Part shown: piece by piece, positions 1-8,702 of the stretch
How the letters are laid out: every line of letters starts with the position of its first letter
How positions within the stretch are numbered: position 1 is the stretch's first letter
Assembly: GCF_024172185.1 (NCBI RefSeq)
Contig: NZ_JAMZEC010000001.1
Span: forward strand, 7,099,001 to 7,163,000
Length of the DNA: 64,000 bases
Origin: Nonomuraea roseoviolacea subsp. carminata
Lineage (GTDB): Bacteria; Actinomycetota; Actinomycetes; Streptosporangiales; Streptosporangiaceae
Direction of reading: 5' to 3'
Translations under genes and position numbers: made by a program
Notes under the pieces: generated by a model
The model's database searches: none
What the model was told of the DNA's origin: nothing
Seen by the model: the letters and a program-made list of their open reading frames with translations, nothing else

Positions 1-84
1 GTGCGCGGTCGTTGTCCCATGGCGCGCGGTGGCCGTCCCATGGTGCGCGGTCGCTGTGCCACGGTGTGCGGTCGCCGGCGCGCG
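1..84. repeat. 21-bp tandem repeat inside the ATPase gene
   Basis: About four imperfect copies of a 21-bp unit (consensus GTGCGCGGTCGTTGTCCCATG) run from the left edge. Read on the minus strand in the gene's frame they encode a heptapeptide close to DRAPWDN, repeated three to four times. The unit is a multiple of three, so copy number changes keep frame. The array may continue left of the window. Confidence 0.75.
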
Positions 85-1189
85 GAGGCCCGGACACGGT
101 GACGCCCGCCCCCTCGTCGCCGCCCGCCCTCTCGTCCCCGCGCGGCCTCTCGTGTCCGGGGGGCCTCTCGCCGCCGGACGGCCGGGCTCCGGTGGCGGCC
201 GGCCCCGGTTCGCCGCCCGGCGGATGCACCACGGCGGCGATCAGCGACTCGTCGGCGGGAAGCTGGAGCACGGCGGCGGCGTGCACGGCGCGCAGCGCGG
301 CGGGGGAGAGGCCGGCGAGCTGCTCGGCCATCGCCTCGCGCAGCAGCAGCGGCACCGCGATGCGGTCCAGGCCGGTGGGGTCCGCCTCGCCGTCCTCGTC
401 GGCCCCGGGGAACCGGCCGGCCTCGTCGAGCAGCGAGCGGACGACCTCTTCCACCACGAACGGGACGCCGCCCGTGTGCTCGCGCAGCCGGGCCGCGAAC
501 GACACGGACAGCTCCGCGCGGCCGAGCAGGGTGCCCGCCATCCGCCGCACCTCCTCCACGTCCAGGGGCGCCAGCGCCACCACCGAGCTGTTGACGCCCT
601 GCGGATGCCGGTAGGCGTGGCCGAACGGCAGTCCCGGCACCGGCAGGTCCTCCCGCCGGAACGTGACCACCAGGGCCAGGGCCGCCGGAGGCTGGTCGGT
701 GAGGAAGCGCAGCAGGTCGCGCGTGCCGTCGTCGGCCCAGTGCAGGTCCTCCACCACGAGCAGGACCGGCCCCGCCGCGCTCAGCAGCGCGTGGACGGCC
801 CGGAACAACCGGTGGCGCTCCGCGCTCGGGTCGTCAACGGGCGGCGGAGCCGGCGCCGGCGGCAGGTGCTCGGCCAGCTCCGGCAGGTAGCCGCGCAGCG
901 TCCCGGTCACCGGGTTCAGCGCCGAGCGGTCGGGCAGCGCCGCGGCCACGTGGCGCAGCGCGTCGAAGACCGGCCCGTACGGGAACGGCTCCCTGAGCTG
1001 GTGACAGTGGCCGACCAGCACGGTGCGCTCGTCCGGGAGGAGCTCGACGGCGGCGCGCACCAGCCGGGTCTTGCCGATCCCCGCCTCACCCTGCACCAGC
1101 ACCACGGCGGGCGGGTCGGTGATCGCGTGGAGGAGCGCCCTGAGCTGCGTGTCGCGTCCGACCAGCGCTGGGGAGGCGAGGCTCGTCAT
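1..1189 (-). CDS. AAA-ATPase transcriptional regulator (LuxR/LAL-like), 3' end beyond window
   Basis: The minus-strand frame is open from an ATG at 1189 to the left edge, so at least 396 residues are present and the C-terminus is missing. A Walker A motif (GEAGIGKT) lies at residues 34-41 and a Walker B-like stretch (LLVVEDLHWAD) near residue 140. This is the layout of the STAND/AAA ATPase half of large LuxR-family (LAL) regulators. The expected C-terminal LuxR helix-turn-helix is not visible because the frame leaves the window, so that assignment is inference. The final residues visible are a low-complexity Gly/Glu/Arg linker ending in a tandem heptapeptide repeat. Confidence 0.8.
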   Translation of the reverse strand, partial: MTSLASPALVGRDTQLRALLHAITDPPAVVLVQGEAGIGKTRLVRAAVELLPDERTVLVGHCHQLREPFPYGPVFDALRHVAAALPDRSALNPVTGTLRGYLPELAEHLPPAPAPPPVDDPSAERHRLFRAVHALLSAAGPVLLVVEDLHWADDGTRDLLRFLTDQPPAALALVVTFRREDLPVPGLPFGHAYRHPQGVNSSVVALAPLDVEEVRRMAGTLLGRAELSVSFAARLREHTGGVPFVVEEVVRSLLDEAGRFPGADEDGEADPTGLDRIAVPLLLREAMAEQLAGLSPAALRAVHAAAVLQLPADESLIAAVVHPPGGEPGPAATGARPSGGERPPGHERPRGDERAGGDEGAGVTVSGPPRAGDRTPWHSDRAPWDGHRAPWDNDRA

Positions 1190-1282
1190 CGGGTGCTCCG
1201 AAACAGTGCGGGTGTGCTGCCCGTGCCGGATTCCGTTATCCACTAATGGTCAAGTATGGTCAACCCTCCCCTTACTCACCGG

Positions 1283-2299
1283 TCACCCGCCGGCCCCCTT
1301 CCCCGGCTGCCTCCGGTCTCCTGTACGGCGCTGTTCGGGCATGTGGCCGGCGTGACCCGAGGCCCCGGCGAGGCTGGCTCGACCGGGATCGACGAGGCCG
1401 GCGTGACCCGAGGCGGCGGCGAGGCGGACGAGCTCGGCCGCGGCGCCCGCCAGCCGGGTCCGGCCCCGCCACACGGCGAACAGCGGCCGCCGCCCGTCGA
1501 AGTCCGCGACGGGCACCTCGACCAGCCGCCCCTCGCGCAGCTCGGCCGCCACGGCCAGCACGCTGAGCACCGCCGGGGCGACCCCCGCCTCCACCGCCAC
1601 CTTCACCGCGGCGTTCGAGGACAGCTCCAGGGCCGGGGCGGCGACGTCCCGCCCGGCCAGGAACCGATCGACGGCGTGCCGGGTGCCCGAACCGGGCTCA
1701 CGCATGACGAGCGGCGCCGCCGCCAGCTCAGCGAACTCCAGAGGAGCGCGCCGCCGCGCCCAGGGATGCCGGGGCCCCACCACGACGACCATCCGGTCCT
1801 GCGCCATGAGCCGGGCGGTCAGCCCCTCCGGCACGTACGGCGACTCGATGAAGCCCACGTCGATCTCGCCCTCCTCCGCCAGGCGGCACACCTCACCCGA
1901 GTTGGCCACCCGCAGCCCCACCTCCACGTCCGGCGCGGCACGGCGCAGCGCCACGAGCCAGCCAGGCAGCAGGTACTCGGCGACCGTCATGCTGGCCGCC
2001 ACCCGCACCCGGGCGTCGCGATCGCGGCGCAGCGCCTCCACGCCGGTCAGCAGCTCACCGGCCGCCTCCAACGCCACCCGGGCCCGGCCCGCGACGACCT
2101 CGCCCTGCGGGGTGAGCCGGGAACCGGTGGTCGAGCGGTGCAGCAGGGGAACGCCCAGCTCGCGCTCCAGGGTGTCGAGCCGGCGACTCGCCGACGCCTG
2201 CGTGATGCCGTGCAGCCTGGCGGCCTTGCCGAGGCTGCCGTGCTCGGCGATCAGCAGCAGCAGTTCGAGGCTGCCCAGGTCGGGCCATCGTCGGGTCAT
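1283..2299 (-). CDS. LysR-family transcriptional regulator
   Basis: The 338-residue product has an N-terminal winged helix-turn-helix (SLGKAARLHGITQASASRRL, about residues 21-40) and a LysR substrate-binding domain. ATG 2299 was chosen because the HTH begins at the usual distance; the much longer open frame upstream is a shadow of the neighbour. The protein is about 35 residues longer than a typical LysR regulator: a C-terminal tail repeats ASGHAG, encoded by a 19-bp direct repeat (1345-1363 and 1396-1414). It is divergent from a YeiH-type membrane protein, the classical target-gene arrangement, reminiscent of E. coli yeiE-yeiH. The effector is unknown. Confidence 0.9.
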   Translation of the reverse strand: MTRRWPDLGSLELLLLIAEHGSLGKAARLHGITQASASRRLDTLERELGVPLLHRSTTGSRLTPQGEVVAGRARVALEAAGELLTGVEALRRDRDARVRVAASMTVAEYLLPGWLVALRRAAPDVEVGLRVANSGEVCRLAEEGEIDVGFIESPYVPEGLTARLMAQDRMVVVVGPRHPWARRRAPLEFAELAAAPLVMREPGSGTRHAVDRFLAGRDVAAPALELSSNAAVKVAVEAGVAPAVLSVLAVAAELREGRLVEVPVADFDGRRPLFAVWRGRTRLAGAAAELVRLAAASGHAGLVDPGRASLAGASGHAGHMPEQRRTGDRRQPGKGAGG

Positions 2300-2369
2300 G
2301 CACTCACCGTATGACCCGCTGCGAAACCGGTGGCTACCGGGCATGCCGAAGGGTTGTGAAGATCGGCTC

Positions 2370-3731
2370 ATGAGCGCGTCCACCAGCCCGCCCTCCGACA
2401 CGCCGCCCACCCGCGCGGCGTCCACCCGCACGTCGTCCATGAGCACGGCGTCCACCCGCACGTCGTCCATGAGCACGGCGCCCACCCCCACGCCGTCCAT
2501 GAGCACGGCGTCCACCCCCACGCCGTCCATGAGCACGGCGTCCACCCCTGCGTCGTCTTCGAGTGCGTCGTCCGCCCATCCCTCGTCCGCCTCTGCGGGG
2601 TCGCTGAACTCCCCGCCTGTGAGCGCGGCGTCCACCCGCACGCCGCCTACGAGTGCGTCGTCGACCCGCTCGTTCTCCACGCGCTCGCCGTCCTCCAGCC
2701 CGGCGGACACCGACTCGCCCTCCCCGCCCTCCGTCGGCGCGGTGCGCGGCGCGACCGGCGGAGGCTCCTTGGTGCCAGGGTTGCTCGTGGCCGCCGCGGG
2801 GGTCGCGGTCGCGGTGACCGTCAACGCGCTCGTGCCCGCCGTGAGCCCGCTGATGGTGGCCGTCGTCCTCGGCGCCCTCCTGGGCAACCTCGGCGCGCGG
2901 CCGGAGGTGCTGCGGCCCGGCCTGACGTTCGCCTCGGGGCGGCTGCTGCGCCTCGGCGTCGTCCTGCTCGGCGCGCGGCTCGCGGTGCCGGACGTCCTCG
3001 CCCTGGGACTCCCGGTGCTCCTGCTGGTCGTGACGACGGTGGCCGTGACGTTCTCCGGCACCTGGTGGCTCGGGACGCGGCTCGGCCTGGGCCGCGACCC
3101 CGCCCTCCTCGTGGCCACGGGCTTCTCCATCTGCGGCGCCGCGGCCATCGCGGCCATGGACGGCGTGACCGACAGCGAGAAGCGGGACGTCATGACCGCC
3201 GTCGCCCTGGTCACCCTGTACGGATCGGTCGCGATCGCCCTGCTGCCCCTCGCCGGCGGGCTCCTCCACCTGCCCGCCGAGAGCTTCGGCGTCTGGGCCG
3301 GGGCGAGCGTGCAGGAGGTGGCCCAGGTGGTGGCCACGGCGCAGACCGCCGGACAGGCCGCCCTCGCCACGGCCGTGGTCGTCAAGCTCACCCGGGTCGT
3401 CATGCTCGCCCCGCTCATCGCGGGCGTCAGCCTCTGGCGCCGCCGCACCGCCGGGCCGGGCCCCCGGGGCCGGACTCCCGTGGTGCCGCTCTTCGTCGCC
3501 GGGTTCCTGGCCGTGGTCGCCCTGCGCAGCCTCGGCGCGGTGCCGGACGGCTGGCTCGCGCCGATCAGGACGGCCGAGACGGTGCTGTTCACCGCCGCCC
3601 TCTTCGCGATGGGGACGGCCGTACGGGTGCGGGAACTGCTGAGCACCGGCCGCCGCGCCGTCGCCCTCGGGGCCGTCTCGGCGCTGCTCGTCACGCTGGT
3701 GGCACTGGCCGGAGTGCTCGTTCTGGTCTGA
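2370..3731 (+). CDS. YeiH-family putative sulfate exporter with repeat-rich N-terminus
   Basis: The last 330 residues are a polytopic membrane protein of about ten hydrophobic helices with the GFSICGAAA and AGASVQEVAQV motifs of the YeiH/UPF0324 (conserved hypothetical 698) family, tentatively linked to sulfur oxyanion export. The first 125 residues are a Ser/Thr/Pro-rich low-complexity region made largely of a 10-residue repeat, which normal family members lack. Each repeat unit contains an in-frame ATG, so the true start is ambiguous; ATG 2370 was chosen, with ATG 2343 also in frame. The divergent lysR gene probably controls it. Confidence 0.82.
   Translation: MSASTSPPSDTPPTRAASTRTSSMSTASTRTSSMSTAPTPTPSMSTASTPTPSMSTASTPASSSSASSAHPSSASAGSLNSPPVSAASTRTPPTSASSTRSFSTRSPSSSPADTDSPSPPSVGAVRGATGGGSLVPGLLVAAAGVAVAVTVNALVPAVSPLMVAVVLGALLGNLGARPEVLRPGLTFASGRLLRLGVVLLGARLAVPDVLALGLPVLLLVVTTVAVTFSGTWWLGTRLGLGRDPALLVATGFSICGAAAIAAMDGVTDSEKRDVMTAVALVTLYGSVAIALLPLAGGLLHLPAESFGVWAGASVQEVAQVVATAQTAGQAALATAVVVKLTRVVMLAPLIAGVSLWRRRTAGPGPRGRTPVVPLFVAGFLAVVALRSLGAVPDGWLAPIRTAETVLFTAALFAMGTAVRVRELLSTGRRAVALGAVSALLVTLVALAGVLVLV
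2421..2570. repeat. 30-bp minisatellite in the yeiH-type gene
   Basis: Four near-perfect 30-bp units begin at 2421, 2451, 2481 and 2511, followed by a degenerate fifth at 2541 and weaker echoes to about 2660. Each unit encodes a decapeptide close to STRTSSMSTA. The unit length keeps frame, so slippage would change the length of the N-terminal extension without breaking the gene. Confidence 0.9.
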
Positions 3732-4304
3732 AGCCTCACGGGCCGGCCGAGGCGTCCAGGGTTAATGAGTGGCAGTCGTGACGATCACCTGGTTACCGTG
3801 GACGACATCCGGATGATCGACGGGCCACGATCTGACCGGCGGGAATGGCGCCCCCCGGCTGGACGGCGGCCCAGCCTCGGGCATGGCCCACGCCAGCCCC
3901 GCCCGAGGCCGCACCATCCCCGCCCGCCTGCTCAGGGGCGCAGCTATCACAGGTGACGGCACGTTGTCCGCCGGCGACTTCGGCGGGCGCTCCTGGCGCG
4001 CCCCCGGCCGACCTGGACCTGCGACCGGCCACCTTGAGGCTGCCACCGCCGGTACCGTGGGCGCCGTGGCGGGATGTACCCGGCCTGCTACGGCCGCTGG
4101 TTCACCGTGTACGGCTTGTTTTGCCGCTGGCGTGTCGCGCCGGTGGTGCCCCACGTGATCTTTCGGAACACGGCCTTAGAAGCCGCGCAGAGAGGCGGCC
4201 GGTCATGGTCGGCGTCGGGGGCGGAAACCCTGACATGGTGACGCGGTGCGAGGGGGCAGCGCGAGGATCTGTTGCCTGGTCCAGCGGGAGGTACTTCCGT
4301 CGCG
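3732..4304. other. Intergenic stretch without a supported gene
   Basis: This 570-bp gap lies between the YeiH-type gene and the 3' end of the convergent tetR gene. Several frames are open simply because GC is high, but none has a family motif, a plausible ribosome site and good codon positions together. No insertion-sequence end or clear hairpin terminator was recognised. Confidence 0.5.
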
Positions 4305-5015
4305 TCAGAATCGCTCGGCAGACGTCCATCCCTGCCGGTGGAGTCGTTCGAAGCCGTCCAGCAGGAGGTCCAGGGCGAACTCGAACTCGAACTGGTCGTC
4401 ACAGCCCTGGCCCACGACCGATTCGCCGTCGTGCGGCCGAGCCAGCACGATCTCGATGATGTGCGGGTACCGGGTGGCCATCTCGCCGAGCAGGGCCGCG
4501 AGCGCCTGGGGGTCGGCGTCGGCCGGAGCCGGCCCCGGTGAGGCCGGGAACAGTTCCTGGGTGAACCCCCATACGCGGCTGCCCAGGGCGTGCATCGCGT
4601 GGTGGGTGAGGTCGGCGGACAGGCCGCCGGCCCGGAACATGCCGATGATCGAGTTGAGGTAGTCGAGTACACCGGGGGTGGGGCTGGTTCGGGACTCGAT
4701 GACGCGCGAGGCCCAGGGGTGGCGCAGGAGCGCTCGTCGTGCCGAGAGGATGCGGCGGCGGATCGCGCTCTTCCAGTCCGCGTCGCCGGCCGGGGGATCG
4801 ATCTCGCCGACGATGACATCCACCATGCCGTCGAGGAGCTGCTCCTTGTTGGCCACGTGCTTGTAGAGCGCCATCGGCACGACGTCCAGCTCGTGCGCCA
4901 GGCTGCGCATGCTCAGCGCCTCGATGCCGGCGCGGTCGGCGAGCGCGACGGCGGCACGCAGCACACGGTCGCGGTTGAGGGGCTTCCGGCGCGCCGGTTC
5001 TGTCTGCTGGGTCAT
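4305..5015 (-). CDS. TetR/AcrR-family repressor (TetR_C class)
   Basis: The 236-residue product has an N-terminal TetR helix-turn-helix (residues about 17-63, with the ALSMRSLAHEL and VVPMALYKHVANK segments typical of the family) and a C-terminal ligand domain resembling that of TetR itself. It is divergent from a DUF4386 membrane protein, and two palindromes lie between them. The inferred role is ligand-responsive repression of that gene and of itself. The ligand cannot be read from sequence. Confidence 0.9.
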   Translation of the reverse strand: MTQQTEPARRKPLNRDRVLRAAVALADRAGIEALSMRSLAHELDVVPMALYKHVANKEQLLDGMVDVIVGEIDPPAGDADWKSAIRRRILSARRALLRHPWASRVIESRTSPTPGVLDYLNSIIGMFRAGGLSADLTHHAMHALGSRVWGFTQELFPASPGPAPADADPQALAALLGEMATRYPHIIEIVLARPHDGESVVGQGCDDQFEFEFALDLLLDGFERLHRQGWTSAERF

Positions 5016-5058
5016 CTGCTGACCGCCTCCCGTTCGACCGGTCGTCGCCGATCCCCCA

Positions 5059-5117
5059 TTGACAGGTGTACGCGGTACACCCTACTTTGGACAACCAAGG
5101 TGTACGTCGTACACCTT
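5059..5117 (+). promoter_or_regulatory. Promoter with two TetR-type operators
   Basis: A near-consensus -35 (TTGACA, 5059-5064) and -10 (TACTTT, 5083-5088) are separated by 18 bp. The spacer is filled by a palindrome, GGTGTAC-GCG-GTACACC (5065-5081). A second and longer palindrome, AAGGTGTAC-GTC-GTACACCTT (5097-5117), lies just downstream. The centres are 34 bp apart, about three helical turns. Binding at the first would block RNA polymerase. Confidence 0.82.
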
Positions 5118-5149
5118 TGCGGCGCGACCACATCACCGAAGGAGTCCCG

Positions 5150-5866
5150 GTGGCCTCACCAAGAAAGCTCGCGACAGCGGCGGGCGTGTGCTACCTCGTC
5201 ACCCACGTCACCTCGATCGGCGGGCTCATCCTGTACGGCCCGGTGCTGCACAACGCCGATTACATCGCCGGCCGCGGCGCGGACACTGGGGTGCTCCTGG
5301 GCGCCCTGTTCGAGGTGGTCCTCGCCATCGCGATCGTCGGCACCGCGTTCACCCTGTTCCCCGTCGCCCGGCGGCACAGCGAAGGCCTCGCCGTCGGTTA
5401 CGTCGGCCTTCGCACCCTGGAGGCCGCCGTCATCACCGTCGGCATCGTCAGCCTTCTCGCGGTCGTGACGCTGCGTCAGCATCCCCCGCAGGGGGCGGAC
5501 CCGGCCTCACTCCTCACCACGGGCCGAGCGCTGGTCGCGGTCCATGACTGGACGTTCCTGCTCGGGCCCAACTTCGTCTGCGGAGCCAACACGGTGGTCA
5601 TGGCATACCTCATGTACCGCTCGCAGCTCGTGCCGCGCTTCATCGCCGTGCTGGGGCTGGTCGGCGGCCCGCTGATCTTCGTTTCCGCGATCGCCGAGCT
5701 GTTCGGCCTCTACCAGCAGACCTCCGGGGTGGGGGCGCTCACCGCGATACCGGTGTTCGCCTGGGAGCTGACCTTGGCCATCTGGCTCATCACCAGGGGA
5801 TTCAAGCCGTCTGCCGGCACGATCGACGCCACCGCCGCCTCGCCGGCAGGCAGCGAGCGCCGCTGA
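5150..5866 (+). CDS. DUF4386-domain integral membrane protein
   Basis: The 238-residue product has about six hydrophobic helices and fits the DUF4386 family of actinobacterial and Bacteroidetes membrane proteins, whose function is unknown. GTG 5150 was chosen because AAGGAG (5139-5144) sits six bases upstream; an upstream ATG at 5066 in the same frame lies inside the operator region and is unlikely. The gene is divergent from tetR and is the obvious target of the two operators. Confidence 0.82.
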   Translation: MASPRKLATAAGVCYLVTHVTSIGGLILYGPVLHNADYIAGRGADTGVLLGALFEVVLAIAIVGTAFTLFPVARRHSEGLAVGYVGLRTLEAAVITVGIVSLLAVVTLRQHPPQGADPASLLTTGRALVAVHDWTFLLGPNFVCGANTVVMAYLMYRSQLVPRFIAVLGLVGGPLIFVSAIAELFGLYQQTSGVGALTAIPVFAWELTLAIWLITRGFKPSAGTIDATAASPAGSERR

Positions 5867-6048
5867 CGGCACGGCCCGAAGCCAAGGCTGCCGCCAACCC
5901 GGCCCCGTACGCCGGCCGAGCCTTTCCCCTGATGCCATGACATCGGCCTGCGCAGACAGGCGGCGGGCGCGGCCCGGTTGGCCGACGGGACAGGCACGAG
6001 GTTCTGTGATCATGGAGTTGCGGCGCTCTGTGATCGCTGGGGAGACCT

Positions 6049-6257
6049 GTGCCTGCGCTGTCATCGAGGCTGACCGAACCACTCTGGGACCAATCCGCCG
6101 CCCTGCTGCCGCAGCGGCCCCAGTTCGATCCAGCCCACCCGCTGGGCTGCCACCGGCAACCGCCGCGACGAGTGGATACAGCTCGGGCTGTTCACCCGCC
6201 TGAAGCAGATCGCGCTGGACGCCCATGACCCGGCCACCTATTTGCGCAGGCTCTTAG
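6049..6257 (+). pseudogene. IS5-family transposase remnant, internally deleted
   Basis: A GTG at 6049 opens a frame reading LTEPLWDQSAALLP and FDPAHPLGCH, which match the N-terminus of DUF4096/IS5-type transposases. The frame then breaks, and the adjacent frame continues with RRDEWIQLGLF and LKQIALDAHD, a segment normally about 60 residues further on. An out-of-frame deletion inside the N-terminal domain explains both. No catalytic domain or inverted repeat remains. Confidence 0.75.
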
Positions 6258-6781
6258 ACGTCCGCAGCGGCGGCTTCCTCCACGGCCGTCCTGCCCACAG
6301 CGATCAACCCGGTGGCCATGATCAACCCATAGACGAGGAACGGCCAGCCATACGGCCGGCGTGGCCCCCAGTCGTCGAAGATGGTCACCACTCCCGTCAC
6401 AATGACGGCCGCGGCCAAGAACCACCCGATGACACGCCCCGCCGTACGTGTGCGCCGCCATGCCAGCAGGACCGCCAACACGATCGCAAGGACGATCCCC
6501 GGCCACGCCATCAGGACGTAGTCCCAGGCGTACGGGTAGTTCACTCCATAGGTGGGATCGTCATGCTTCGTCGGGTAGATCAGTTGTTGCAGTGTCCCGT
6601 ACAAGGAGCCGCCGGCGAGAGAAAGCGGGAAGGCCATGAGCATCATGGCCAGCACCCCGAACATCGCGTCGCCGAGGTGACCGTCCTGGGTGAGCCATGT
6701 CAGCGTCAGCACCGCCGCCCCGTACGAGCACGCCACCAATGCCTTCGACAGGCCGCGTACCTTGGCGATGGCTTGAATCAT
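6254..6781 (-). CDS. Hypothetical five-helix membrane protein
   Basis: The 175-residue product (ATG 6781) has about five hydrophobic segments, including long ones near residues 12-30, 35-58 and 80-105, and a short acidic C-terminus. No family was recognised. Its stop codon lies in the tail of the transposase remnant on the other strand. The upstream in-frame extension to 6958 is Ser/Arg-rich and not membrane-like, so it was left out. Confidence 0.6.
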   Translation of the reverse strand: MIQAIAKVRGLSKALVACSYGAAVLTLTWLTQDGHLGDAMFGVLAMMLMAFPLSLAGGSLYGTLQQLIYPTKHDDPTYGVNYPYAWDYVLMAWPGIVLAIVLAVLLAWRRTRTAGRVIGWFLAAAVIVTGVVTIFDDWGPRRPYGWPFLVYGLIMATGLIAVGRTAVEEAAAADV

Positions 6782-7244
6782 GAGATGCCTTCCCCGGACC
6801 ACTTTGCCGCTCCGGCAGAGCGGATAAACCCAACATAGGGTGCCGGATCGGTGATGGACGCACCCGTCGCTACTGCCGAGCATCGCCACAGCCGATCGGC
6901 TGGGCTCAGCCGAAGGAGTCGTAAGGTGGGGCGAGCTGCGGTTCGTAGGCGGGCCCACGACGATACGGGTCGGTCTTAGCTTGCTCCTTGTCCACCAGAC
7001 CGTTCAACTCGTTGGAGCGACGCGCTCATCCACACGAGCCCACCCCGCGACCGATTCAACCCCGGGTGGTCCAGTCGACGCATAGTCACCCGAAACAACA
7101 CTCAAACGGTACGATGCGAACACCGAACCGGGCAGCTGGCCGTACCAGCAGCACCAGCGGACAGGACTTCTCCGTCAGGGGGCGTGGCCGTACCACGCCC
7201 ACCAGCGGTTTTCCACGTATCTCACGTTGATGGAGAACCCGATC
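6782..7244. other. Intergenic stretch without a supported gene
   Basis: This 460-bp gap separates two divergent hypothetical genes and must hold both promoters. It is somewhat less GC-rich than its surroundings. Short open frames here have no family features or ribosome sites. Confidence 0.5.
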
Positions 7245-7976
7245 ATGACCTCTGCGGTCCCTCGTGCCTTCCACTGCGAGCACACCCGCGCCAGGAGCAG
7301 AGTGCTCGCCCTCGTCGAGCGCTCCGGCCAGCCCGCGACCCTGCATGCCGTACTGACCTGCACCGATCCCGCCCTCGCTCAGCACGCCGCCTACCTTCTG
7401 TTCTCGGTGCTGGAGAACGGCCTGGGCCCCGCCGCCCGCGCCGAGTCGGAGCGGATCGCAGCGGCTCTGCCCGACGCGCCCGCCGCCTCCTTCCGCCGTA
7501 CGCTGGCCGATGTCGTGAACGGGACCTGGACCGATGCCCCCGAGCTCGCCGCCACGTGGGAGGCCCTGCGGCGGGGCCGCGGCGACTCGGCCGGCCTCGG
7601 TGGCGACCTTGAGAGCCGCACGCCGGGCGACGCCCGCCTCGACGCCTTCCCCGGGCCGGTCGTCCGCACGATCAGCCTGCTGGAGGTGCACGTCCACGAC
7701 CCGGCTCGCCTTCTCGCGGCGGCCGCCGCGACGGGCTGGAGGCCGTTCGACGCCGAGGACCTCGACGAGGACGACAGACAGGACGTCGTCGGGGCCGTCA
7801 TGCACTTCGTCAACGGCCCGGAGTTCCTGCCCGGCGCCGACCAGCTGATGGACGTCGTGCAGGCGCGGCTGCTGCGCGTCGACAGGGGTGATGAGGTGAG
7901 CGATTGGAGCACCGCGCCCGTGACGGCTACGTTCGACACGGGAACGAGGTCTGACCCCGACAGCCAGGCCGGCTGA
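7245..7976 (+). CDS. Hypothetical protein, soluble, acidic
   Basis: The 243-residue product begins at ATG 7245, seven bases after a GGAGAA ribosome site; ATG 7230 is in frame but overlaps that site. The sequence is Ala/Asp/Glu-rich with no signal peptide or membrane helix, and no family was recognised. The C-terminal half contains an acidic run (DAEDLDEDD). It stands alone between the accessory-region scars, so it may itself be cargo of a lost element. Confidence 0.6.
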   Translation: MTSAVPRAFHCEHTRARSRVLALVERSGQPATLHAVLTCTDPALAQHAAYLLFSVLENGLGPAARAESERIAAALPDAPAASFRRTLADVVNGTWTDAPELAATWEALRRGRGDSAGLGGDLESRTPGDARLDAFPGPVVRTISLLEVHVHDPARLLAAAAATGWRPFDAEDLDEDDRQDVVGAVMHFVNGPEFLPGADQLMDVVQARLLRVDRGDEVSDWSTAPVTATFDTGTRSDPDSQAG

Positions 7977-8059
7977 TCGCTACCTCGCAGGCACATCGGC
8001 GCGGCCAAGCATGTGATCGCCTCGGCTGTGCCGGGATCTTCACACACCTGACTGGTTCT

Positions 8060-8287
8060 TCATCGTTCGGATTGTTGGAGTGCTGCGAGGGTGCGGCCGC
8101 GTTTGACGGTCCTGCCGACGTCGTAGCGGGGCGCGGGCCGGCGGTTGGGGATGCCGGGTGGGCGCCCCGGGCCGGCTTTGGAGGGTTTCGTGCGCTGGCC
8201 GGTTGGGCCAGGAGCAGGCGCAGGTTCCGAAACCCGCGCCGGACGCGGGCGGGCGGACGCCGCCACGGGCGGGCCGGTTTCTCCCAC
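8060..8287 (-). pseudogene. C-terminal fragment of a DDE transposase
   Basis: The minus-strand frame ends with a basic tail containing GPGRPPG, NRRPAPRYDVG and TVKRG. This is the characteristic C-terminal tail of a large Streptomyces transposase family with a Pro/Arg-rich end. Nothing of the catalytic domain is left upstream, so this is an isolated 3' scar. The family match comes from memory of the tail motif and was not searched. Confidence 0.62.
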
Positions 8288-8332
8288 GGGTGACGCAGGT
8301 CTCTATTGGTTGATCACTGCGCGGGCCGGAAA

Positions 8333-8406
8333 GGCAGCCTGAGGGAGCAGCGGATGGCTGAGCCAGGTGTGGCTTAAGCCTACGAGGCCGTCTCCTGCCC
8401 GGTCGG
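8333..8406 (+). pseudogene. Fragment of an XRE antitoxin gene, duplicate of 15530-15829
   Basis: Bases 8346-8390 closely match 15559-15604, the start of the intact XRE gene downstream, including the stretch encoding QRMAEPG. In this copy a codon has become TAA and the rest of the gene is missing. It is a decayed second copy of the same gene family. Confidence 0.7.
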
Positions 8407-8500
8407 CTTGACGTCCGGCGACGCGTAGGCATACGTAGCAACCTGAGTCTGAGCACGCCAGAGCGAGACTTCGCCCCCGGGAGACGGCCCGGCCGCCAAG

Positions 8501-8662
8501 GTGAGTGTGTCTCTGAGAACGGGCAACATTCGCGCTGTCCAGGAGCGAGTCGGGGCCCGCGGGTTTTCCGCCTACGTCGACGCCGCTGTGGAGCGCCAGA
8601 TCGAGCGGGATCTTCTGGAGGAGGCGTTGCAGGCGAACGAGGCCGCTTCAGGTGTTCCCTGA
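8501..8662 (+). CDS. Small antitoxin-like protein (ribbon-helix-helix type)
   Basis: The 53-residue product starts at GTG 8501 with a VSVSL strand, followed by VQERVGARGFSAYVDAAVERQIERDLLEE. This is the strand-helix-helix pattern of small actinobacterial antitoxins that usually sit upstream of a PIN-type toxin. No such toxin follows; the next gene is a different antitoxin. It is therefore either an orphan or the residue of a lost pair. GTG 8507 is an alternative start. Confidence 0.6.
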   Translation: MSVSLRTGNIRAVQERVGARGFSAYVDAAVERQIERDLLEEALQANEAASGVP

Positions 8663-8702
8663 TCGCCTGTATTCAGATCGTGTTCTGACTTGGCCTGGTG
8701 AA

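Noticed and set aside
2421..2570. Possible CRISPR array
   Set aside because: The units are contiguous without spacers and in frame with a coding sequence, so this is a coding minisatellite.
1283..3739. A continuous minus-strand frame of over 800 codons
   Set aside because: Only the last 338 codons encode a protein family; the rest is the antisense shadow of the YeiH-type gene created by high GC and the 30-bp repeat.
4060..4160. Protein-like minus-strand string VFRKITWGTTGATRQRQNKP
   Set aside because: It looks like the end of a coding sequence, but no frame, start or family connects to it; too short to annotate.
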